From NCBI GenBank assembly GCA_900554975.1, contig USJI01000099.1:1-5164 (forward strand): a stretch of 5,164 bases of DNA, read 5' to 3'. Positions 1 through 5,164 of the stretch are shown piece by piece (within the stretch, counting starts at the first letter, position 1; every line of letters begins with the position of its first letter). The DNA is from an uncultured Ruminococcus sp. (GTDB taxonomy: Bacteria > Bacillota > Clostridia > Oscillospirales > Ruminococcaceae). Both the position numbers and the translations under genes were made by a program. The notes beneath the pieces were generated by a model. That model did not search any database. It was not told the DNA's origin and worked only from the letters and a program-made list of their open reading frames with translations.

Positions 1-7
1 CCCTTTC
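1..7 (-). promoter_or_regulatory. Probable ribosome binding site of a next operon gene outside the window
   Basis: GAAAGGG on the minus strand, 4 nt after the stem-loop. By analogy with the GAAAGGA that follows the other stem-loop and precedes an ATG by 8 nt, a start codon is expected a few bases beyond the left edge. The gene itself is not visible, so this is inference from spacing and motif. Confidence 0.5.
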
Positions 8-11
8 TTTT

Positions 12-40
12 TACCCCATTCCCCACTGGGGAATGGGGTA
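12..40 (-). promoter_or_regulatory. Intergenic RNA stem-loop after the GGDEF gene
   Basis: Perfect 13-bp stem on the minus strand: TACCCCATTCCCC pairs with GGGGAATGGGGTA around the 3-nt loop AGT. It begins 6 nt after the stop codon of the GGDEF gene. Downstream on that strand come AAAA and GAAAGGG rather than a U-run, so it does not look like a Rho-independent terminator on the minus strand; on the plus strand it is followed by TCGG, also not a terminator. Same core and placement as the stem-loop at 2429-2456. Confidence 0.82.
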
Positions 41-46
41 TCGGAT

Positions 47-2029
47 TTACTTTGTTTCGTGGCTATCGTTCTTTAGTTCTGTGCTGTGTGCCTGTTTATC
101 CTTGCTCATCATTTTGTCGGCGGTATCAAGCGCAGCTTTCATCTTATCTGCCCATGCAGGTATTTTATCAAGCTTTGAGATTATTGGTCCTTTTATAATC
201 TGGTTTTTTATATCCTTTATTGCGTTTACGGTATTTGTAAAGATATTATCATTTATACCTCGCAACTTTAACTTCACACGGATGAAGTCATTCAGAAGTG
301 CCTTATTATCAGGGCAGTTTCTTGTAAGCTTTCTTGCTTCGGAAAGCGACATTTCCGAGTCTCTGATATGAATATCAATAACCTTGCGACCTGCTTCAAA
401 CTTAAAGAGATTTTCATCCCTGTTTACATCAAGTTTCATTTTGCTGTCAAGCTTGTCTATGATATCATACTCTGCTTTGGTTACTTCTGTCATGCTCTTC
501 ATTGCCATAAAGTCAAGGATGGTTGCACCCATTGCCACCTTATCCATTATGCCCTTTGCATCCATCTGAGTAGTGTGGAAGTATTTAGTCATGTCATTAT
601 CGGTCAGTTTAAGTATCATATGAGGTTCAGGATTCACGAACTGCTCTATTTCACCGAGTAATTCCTCAGAAGCGTTGAACATAGAGGAATTATTAACCGC
701 TGCACCTCGAACAGTATTTATTACGGTTCCCATATCTCTTGTTTTGATTGCATTTAACATAAGCTGTTTTGCATTTTCAAAATTTTTATCGCCACTTGCT
801 TCGATGAGCTTAGCTGCCTTGTGTGCGAGGTATTCTATTTTGTGTGTAGGATTTGCAGCTACAACCTGATTTCTGCCGCTTGCTTTTGCCACATAAATAG
901 CATCATCAGCACGCTTAAAGTCCTTTTTATACTGTTCCATTACATTTTCAATATGTATGGGGATATCAGGATTCATCTGAGAAACGCCTACTGATACCGT
1001 ACAATGTTCTTCTGATACAGCACCATTTTTTTCAAAATGATGTACAGTAGCTTCAACTTCCTTACGGATACGCTCCGCAACATCCATTGCCTGCACGCCA
1101 TCGCCACCGCAGATTACAACAAGTTCTTCACCGCCGAATCTGAATGCACAGTCTGTACCCTTCCTTGTCTCGTTTTCAAGAACGGTTGCTACAGCCTTTA
1201 TTACCTCATCGCCTGCATCGTGACCGAATGTGTCATTGAACTGTTTAAAATGGTCGATATCAGTCATGATTATTGATACAGGTTCTTTGTTATTAAGCTT
1301 TTTCACGACTGTTGACTTTACAAACTCGTCATTACCGTTTCTGTTTTTCAATCCTGTAAGCGGATCGGTTATAGCTTTTTGGTGGGCGATATCCTTTTCA
1401 ATCGCAAGTGCAACATTATTTGCAAACTGACTTCCCTTGCCAAGCTCCTCAAAAGGTGCATTTTCAAATCCTTCTGAATTTTCTGCCACTATTACACCAA
1501 TAGGTTTATCGCTTTCTGAAAGAACCGGAATAAGAGCTTTATTTTCCATGACTGTTGTTTCACCACTGATAAGCGTACTGCGAAGCTCTCCGGCATCCTG
1601 ATAAGATGTCCAGTCTCTATAATTTCCGTCAGAATTATAAAACTTATTTGAACCCTCATCAAGTCTGTAGAACGTTGCCTTTTCACAGCCAATAGTCTGT
1701 TTTGTCATGGATTCAACCTGTTCCATTGTCTTATCAAAGTCCTGACTTTCTGTCATTGCTGCAATAAACTTATTGGCAACGTCGGTTTTATGCTCAAGCT
1801 TCTCAATCTTATTTTCGGCTTTTTCAGCTCTGACAACTGCTTTTTCGGCAACTTCCGCAGTCTTAGCAAGCTCCTTTTGGGTTTCATCAAGCTTGCTTTC
1901 CGCATCTTTCAGACGCTTTTCCAGTTCTTTTATTTTATCATCCTGCTTGAAAATAAGGTCATACATTGTTTTAAATGGACTTTTCAAAGCATCAGGCAGA
2001 TGATTTATCCATTCTGTGGTTTTTTCCAC
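47..2029 (-). CDS. Coiled-coil/GAF/GGDEF protein, probable diguanylate cyclase (660 aa)
   Basis: Predicted to make c-di-GMP from two GTP in the cytosol; no signal peptide or membrane segment is visible. Seen: a Lys/Glu/Ala-rich coiled coil (about 28-82), a GAF-like sensor region (about 85-212), then a GGDEF domain (about 219-392) with DPLTGLKNR (222-230), the metal-binding DIDHFKQFND stretch (257-266), signature GGEEL (299-303), TVSVGVS (344-350) and a closing ADDAIYVAKASGRNQV (374-389). GGEEL has Leu instead of the usual Phe at the last position; the catalytic G-G-E-E core is kept, so activity is likely. The product-inhibition I-site, normally RxxD five residues before the signature, reads K290-G-T-D293, so feedback may be weak. 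Residues about 395-660 match no domain I know and are mostly helical and Lys/Asp-rich. GTG start set by GGGGAGG. No EAL or HD-GYP domain is present. Confidence 0.92.
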   Translation of the reverse strand: MEKTTEWINHLPDALKSPFKTMYDLIFKQDDKIKELEKRLKDAESKLDETQKELAKTAEVAEKAVVRAEKAENKIEKLEHKTDVANKFIAAMTESQDFDKTMEQVESMTKQTIGCEKATFYRLDEGSNKFYNSDGNYRDWTSYQDAGELRSTLISGETTVMENKALIPVLSESDKPIGVIVAENSEGFENAPFEELGKGSQFANNVALAIEKDIAHQKAITDPLTGLKNRNGNDEFVKSTVVKKLNNKEPVSIIMTDIDHFKQFNDTFGHDAGDEVIKAVATVLENETRKGTDCAFRFGGEELVVICGGDGVQAMDVAERIRKEVEATVHHFEKNGAVSEEHCTVSVGVSQMNPDIPIHIENVMEQYKKDFKRADDAIYVAKASGRNQVVAANPTHKIEYLAHKAAKLIEASGDKNFENAKQLMLNAIKTRDMGTVINTVRGAAVNNSSMFNASEELLGEIEQFVNPEPHMILKLTDNDMTKYFHTTQMDAKGIMDKVAMGATILDFMAMKSMTEVTKAEYDIIDKLDSKMKLDVNRDENLFKFEAGRKVIDIHIRDSEMSLSEARKLTRNCPDNKALLNDFIRVKLKLRGINDNIFTNTVNAIKDIKNQIIKGPIISKLDKIPAWADKMKAALDTADKMMSKDKQAHSTELKNDSHETK

Positions 2030-2037
2030 TTTTTAGT

Positions 2038-2044
2038 CCTCCCC
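2038..2044 (-). promoter_or_regulatory. Strong ribosome binding site selecting a GTG start
   Basis: GGGGAGG on the minus strand, 8 nt before the GTG at 2027-2029. It lies in the 18-nt gap after the previous stop codon. This near-ideal Shine-Dalgarno decides the GTG start of the GGDEF protein and may compensate for the weaker start codon. Confidence 0.85.
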
Positions 2045-2047
2045 TAT

Positions 2048-2407
2048 TTAACATATGAATGCTCTGCACTCTTTTTCGGTTATTATACCCTTTTCTATCA
2101 GATAGTCATAAATCTCATCGGTGGTCTTGTTATGCTTTATTGCTGTATCATTGACTTTATCATAAATATCCTGTATTCGCTCAAACATTGTAGCGTACTT
2201 GTTGAAAACATATTCTGACATGATGAATTTTACATCATTCCAGTCAACATCGCTGCCGATTTCCTCTTTAAGCTCATCTGTTACAATCTCACATTCGTTT
2301 GGGCTGGTTCCGAGCTTTAAGATGAATTTTTCGGTGACTTCATCGTCTCCTGTTCCGTAAAGGTATAACGTTGATGTTTTTTCTATTCCTCTTACATATA
2401 CTTTCAT
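2048..2407 (-). CDS. Small acidic protein of unknown function in transfer operon (119 aa)
   Basis: Not recognised as a named family. Supported as a gene by an ATG with a well-spaced GAAAGGA Shine-Dalgarno, by fitting exactly between two same-strand genes (56-nt gap before, 18-nt gap after), and by its protein-like composition. The protein is acidic, with no signal peptide or membrane segment, so probably cytosolic. Residues 1-34 look beta-rich (for example KVYVRG, TLYLYG, EKFILKLG); residues about 60-115 look helical and amphipathic, ending in a short Tyr/Glu/Lys-rich module. Three cysteines (39, 113, 119), the last being the C-terminal residue. Its place between the secretion ATPase and a diguanylate cyclase suggests an accessory or regulatory role in the element, but this is context only. 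Spurious translation is unlikely. Confidence 0.8.
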   Translation of the reverse strand: MKVYVRGIEKTSTLYLYGTGDDEVTEKFILKLGTSPNECEIVTDELKEEIGSDVDWNDVKFIMSEYVFNKYATMFERIQDIYDKVNDTAIKHNKTTDEIYDYLIEKGIITEKECRAFIC

Positions 2408-2415
2408 ATTACTGA

Positions 2416-2422
2416 TCCTTTC
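2416..2422 (-). promoter_or_regulatory. Ribosome binding site of the small ORF
   Basis: GAAAGGA on the minus strand, separated by 8 nt from the ATG at 2405-2407. This supports that start, and places the Shine-Dalgarno immediately behind the stem-loop. Confidence 0.8.
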
Positions 2423-2428
2423 ATATTT

Positions 2429-2456
2429 GCCTCATTCCCCTGCAGGAGAATGAGGC
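2429..2456 (-). promoter_or_regulatory. Intergenic RNA stem-loop between VirB4-like gene and small ORF
   Basis: On the minus-strand transcript the arms GCCTCATTCTCC and GGGGAATGAGGC pair over 12 positions around a TGCA loop, with a single U·G wobble (plus-strand positions 2447/2438). On the plus strand that pair would be a C·A mismatch, so the structure fits minus-strand RNA better. It starts 7 nt after the stop codon of the ATPase gene and ends 6 nt before the Shine-Dalgarno of the next gene. It is followed by AAATAT, not a U-run, so it is not a normal intrinsic terminator. It is closely related to the stem-loop at 12-40. A role in mRNA processing, stability or translational coupling is inference. 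Confidence 0.8.
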
Positions 2457-2463
2457 TGATTAC

Positions 2464-5160
2464 TTACATTGTCATAGTGCTTTTCTCCATTATTTCTTTT
2501 GTCTCGTTAAACGCCGTTGACATATTTGCGTACAACTTTGTATCCTTCGGGAATTTATCATAGAACGGAAGCTTGTTCCCTGAGATAGAAAGCAGTCCCT
2601 CGCCTGCTGCTACATTTTCAACAAATGCAAGCTCAGAATCACTGTAGTGGAGAACTTCTTTGAGTTTGATGATATCCGAAGGCGACTGTTTGAGCATAAC
2701 GATGAACTCACAGTTTGCCAGCATCGTTACACAGCTGTCGTCTCTGAGAATATCAATGATATTCTGTGTGATACCTGTTATTACACCGCCATATTTTCTG
2801 GCACGTTTGTACAACTGCTGAATGAAGTTACGGCAGTATGTATTTTCAAAAAGGACATGGATTTCATCTACATAAATCCAAGTAGGGATTCCTCTGTCTC
2901 TATTGGCTGAAAGCCTATTCCAGATGTTATCAAGCACAAGCAGCATAGCCTGTGTCTTGAGTACACCTGTAAGTTCCTTAATGTCAAAGGAAACAAATCT
3001 GTTGTAGATATTGACACTTGATTTGTGGTTAAAGTAGTTGGCAGATCCATCGCCGACATACATTTCAAGCGTAGCCAGCATATCTCTTTTCATGTTTGGA
3101 TCAACATTTTCTGTTTCAGCTTTCATTATTTCATACATATCGCCAAGAACAGGGATATCGTTGGGGTCGAGTGTTTCAAGATAATGTGAATTGATGTACG
3201 TAAGTCTTACACATCTGTCAATAAATGACTGTTCCTGCGGAGTCAGCGGTCTGTTATTATACATACACGCAATGAACGACGTTATAAGCTGAGATTTTTC
3301 TTTGATTACATCATAATCCTCTTCTTCAAGAAGCCTGTTATCAAAATCAAAGGGATTGATGTAGTTCTTTGATCCGGTGGAAATCTTTATACTCTGTCCC
3401 TTGAACATCTGAGCCATTGACACGTATTCACGCTCAGGGTCAATTACGATTATTTCTGCATCAGCATATCTGAGGAATACATCCATCATTTCACGCTTAA
3501 CATAAAATGATTTACCTGAACCTGATACACCAAGAATAAATCCCGCAGGATTTACAAATCCCGGCATTGTTCTCATTCTATTAAAGCAGATAATGTTGTT
3601 GGAAAGTCTGTTGCAGCCGTAATATACTGCATCGTCCTGCTGTATCTCCTTTACGTTGAAAGGCGTAAGAATTTCAAGACTTTCGGAGGGTAACGTTCTG
3701 TTCCACTGGAACCTCCTTTGAGTTCCGATGGGAAGCGCATCCCAAAGTCCTTCCTCTTGTTGATACTTCATTTCGGAATAAGAGCAGCCATTGGACTTAA
3801 GAGAGGAAGCTATAATTTCCATATTCGATTTCAGCTCGTCATATGTTTTTGCCTTTACCATTATTATAGTATTGGCAAGGAAGAGCTTCTGGTCCTCTAC
3901 AGAAATCATATCAAAGAGCATCTTGAAATCTTCAAGCATATTCTTTATTCGCTGCGGCATGGTCGTGCTGAAATAGCCTGCTTTAACAGCTTTCTGCTCA
4001 CGCTGCCCCATATCGGCGGTAACATCACCGATTTTTCTCTGCACTATCTGCCTTGCTTTTGCCGAATCATATGCAAAGGCTGTGGTTGTTACTGCCATAT
4101 TGATGTTTGTTGCAATCAGATCCTTAATGATTGTATCCCCTGCTTCATGTGGATATTCTTTTATAAACACCGTCTTGCAGTAATAATCGCCAAACATGAA
4201 GTAGTCAGGCTTTGTAAAATCAAAGTAGTCCGGGCAGATATATGTTTTTTCAATACCCTTCTTCAGCTCTTCTTCTGTGAATATAGGGAGCTTATATTCT
4301 TTGTCAATGAAAAAGGTCTTTACAACTTCAAGCCTTTCCTGATTTGTAAGAGGTTCCAGTCTTGTGCTGCCTATTTTGTCAAAGCCATTTTTTAGTTTGA
4401 GGTCAATAGTTTTAAATCGTCTGTCTGCAACTTCTTCATCAGGGGCTTTAATTGTCATTGTAATGTAAATGTTTTTCCGTATTGCATTATTTCCTTTTGA
4501 GAGTGCAGGGATCAGAACACGTTCGTTGTATTCCTGACGTAGTTCATCAAACTCATCTGATTGCCGTTCCACAAGCACTGCTCTCTCGTACTTTTCAATG
4601 TCAATAGGCTCGTTCATTACCGATATCTGGCACTCTTCCGTATCGTCCAGGGAGTTTAGGAACATACGATAGCTGTACAGTATATTATCCTGCTGATTTT
4701 CATCGCCAAGGTTATAATTTATATCGTCAATCTTATAAACCTTGGAATAACGGTTATCATTTAGTTCCCAGATATCATTTGCAAGGCATCTTTTGTAAGG
4801 AAGGGTCGCTGCAACTGTTTTTCTTGCAGAGTTGACTTTCTTTTTAGCGTTATTCTTATTCTTCTTTTCAGCGCCGTCTTTGCGCTCTTTTGATAATCTT
4901 TCGGCATCTCGCTGTTTTGCACTGCCCTTGCCACCTTTAGTTTTAAGTTTCGGATATATAAAAATGCACACAGCTGCGATCAGCGCAATAAGTATAATGC
5001 TTTTATACTGTTCAAGAGAGGAAAGGTCAAGAGCCTTGCTTTCCTGTTGTGCAGCTTGCTGTTGTACTACAGTGGTTGCAACCTCAGTTTCTATAGCTTC
5101 CTCTTCAAGTGTGACTACGGCAGATACAGCTTCCGCAGGATTTTCGCTTTTGTATAACAT
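2464..5160 (-). CDS. VirB4/TraE-like conjugative transfer ATPase, membrane-anchored (5' end uncertain)
   Basis: Probable energising ATPase of a Gram-positive type IV secretion/conjugation channel, acting on the cytoplasmic face of the membrane. Seen, in residues of the 898-aa reading: an acidic, Glu/Gln-rich N-terminus (1-50), one hydrophobic segment (about 54-69), a highly basic Lys-rich linker (71-114), a VirB4-type N-terminal half (about 120-460), then the P-loop ATPase half with Walker A GVSGSGKS (544-551), the family motif DPEREY (574-579), Walker B WIYVDEIHVLF (761-771, D765/E766) and the late motif GGVITGITQN (791-800). The positive-inside rule places the ATPase in the cytoplasm and the acidic N-terminus outside. 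It is longer than plain VirB4 proteins because of the anchor and linker. ATG at 5158-5160 has only four bases before it; the preceding codon CAG keeps the frame open, so the real start may be upstream. First gene of a co-directional set. The VirB4 family call is firm; assignment to a particular element is not. Confidence 0.93.
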   Translation of the reverse strand: MLYKSENPAEAVSAVVTLEEEAIETEVATTVVQQQAAQQESKALDLSSLEQYKSIILIALIAAVCIFIYPKLKTKGGKGSAKQRDAERLSKERKDGAEKKNKNNAKKKVNSARKTVAATLPYKRCLANDIWELNDNRYSKVYKIDDINYNLGDENQQDNILYSYRMFLNSLDDTEECQISVMNEPIDIEKYERAVLVERQSDEFDELRQEYNERVLIPALSKGNNAIRKNIYITMTIKAPDEEVADRRFKTIDLKLKNGFDKIGSTRLEPLTNQERLEVVKTFFIDKEYKLPIFTEEELKKGIEKTYICPDYFDFTKPDYFMFGDYYCKTVFIKEYPHEAGDTIIKDLIATNINMAVTTTAFAYDSAKARQIVQRKIGDVTADMGQREQKAVKAGYFSTTMPQRIKNMLEDFKMLFDMISVEDQKLFLANTIIMVKAKTYDELKSNMEIIASSLKSNGCSYSEMKYQQEEGLWDALPIGTQRRFQWNRTLPSESLEILTPFNVKEIQQDDAVYYGCNRLSNNIICFNRMRTMPGFVNPAGFILGVSGSGKSFYVKREMMDVFLRYADAEIIVIDPEREYVSMAQMFKGQSIKISTGSKNYINPFDFDNRLLEEEDYDVIKEKSQLITSFIACMYNNRPLTPQEQSFIDRCVRLTYINSHYLETLDPNDIPVLGDMYEIMKAETENVDPNMKRDMLATLEMYVGDGSANYFNHKSSVNIYNRFVSFDIKELTGVLKTQAMLLVLDNIWNRLSANRDRGIPTWIYVDEIHVLFENTYCRNFIQQLYKRARKYGGVITGITQNIIDILRDDSCVTMLANCEFIVMLKQSPSDIIKLKEVLHYSDSELAFVENVAAGEGLLSISGNKLPFYDKFPKDTKLYANMSTAFNETKEIMEKSTMTM

Positions 5161-5164
5161 CTGC

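Noticed and set aside
12..40. Rho-independent terminator after the GGDEF gene
   Set aside because: The stem is strong, but the minus-strand sequence after it is A-rich then GAAAGGG, with no U-run; the T-run lies on the plus strand before the hairpin, the wrong side for a terminator.
33..371. Plus-strand open frame of 112 codons with hydrophobic stretches
   Set aside because: Antisense to the C-terminal part of the GGDEF gene, begins inside the hairpin without a Shine-Dalgarno; hydrophobicity is explained by complementing Lys/Asp-rich codons.
1492..1692. Minus-strand open frame of 66 codons in another frame
   Set aside because: Fully inside the GAF coding region of the GGDEF gene, no Shine-Dalgarno or motif to support it.
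1790..2218. Plus-strand open frame of 142 codons, Phe/Leu-rich
   Set aside because: Antisense to the coiled-coil coding region and to the 119-aa gene; Lys/Glu codons read backwards give Phe/Leu/Ser.
2429..2456. Rho-independent terminator after the VirB4-like gene
   Set aside because: No U-run follows on the minus strand, and a same-strand gene with its own Shine-Dalgarno starts 21 nt later.
2408..2463. c-di-GMP riboswitch or promoter ahead of the 119-aa/GGDEF pair
   Set aside because: The gap is only 56 nt and is filled by the stem-loop and Shine-Dalgarno; there is no room for a riboswitch aptamer and no clear -35/-10 pair.
3718..4395. Plus-strand open frame of 225 codons
   Set aside because: Lies wholly antisense to the conserved VirB4 core; its Cys/Phe/His-rich composition is typical of a shadow frame, and no motif was recognised.

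Overview
The window reads as a stretch of a conjugation (mobile-element) operon from a low-to-moderate GC Gram-positive bacterium, most likely a gut or rumen Clostridia/Oscillospiraceae-type Firmicute. The basis is the VirB4-type transfer ATPase with one N-terminal membrane segment, AAAGGA/GGGGAGG-type Shine-Dalgarno sites and the codon style. Genus-level assignment is inference. All three supportable genes lie on the minus strand, so the biological order runs from high to low coordinates. Coding density is near complete, and no stretch of 300 bases lacks a gene.

Layout in transcription order: (1) 5160-2464, a membrane-anchored VirB4/TraE-like ATPase that powers the type IV secretion channel; its frame is still open at the right edge, so the true start may lie outside the window. 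(2) A 56-nt gap holding a strong stem-loop (2429-2456) followed by a Shine-Dalgarno. (3) 2407-2048, a small acidic protein of unknown function. (4) An 18-nt gap with a very strong Shine-Dalgarno and no hairpin. (5) 2029-47, a soluble coiled-coil/GAF/GGDEF protein, a probable diguanylate cyclase, with a GTG start and an unassigned C-terminal region of about 265 residues. (6) A second stem-loop (12-40) and a Shine-Dalgarno-like sequence at the left edge, suggesting that another gene of the same operon begins just outside.

Two observations stand out. A GAF-GGDEF second-messenger enzyme sits inside what looks like the transfer operon, two genes after the secretion ATPase, so c-di-GMP signalling may be tied to conjugation. 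In addition, the two hairpins are clearly related: same placement 6-7 nt after a stop codon and 4-6 nt before a GAAAGG Shine-Dalgarno, same core, and base differences that are compensatory or wobble-compatible. Neither is followed by a U-run, so they look like a family of operon-internal RNA elements rather than terminators. No tRNA, rRNA, CRISPR, insertion sequence, c-di-GMP riboswitch or convincing promoter was seen.
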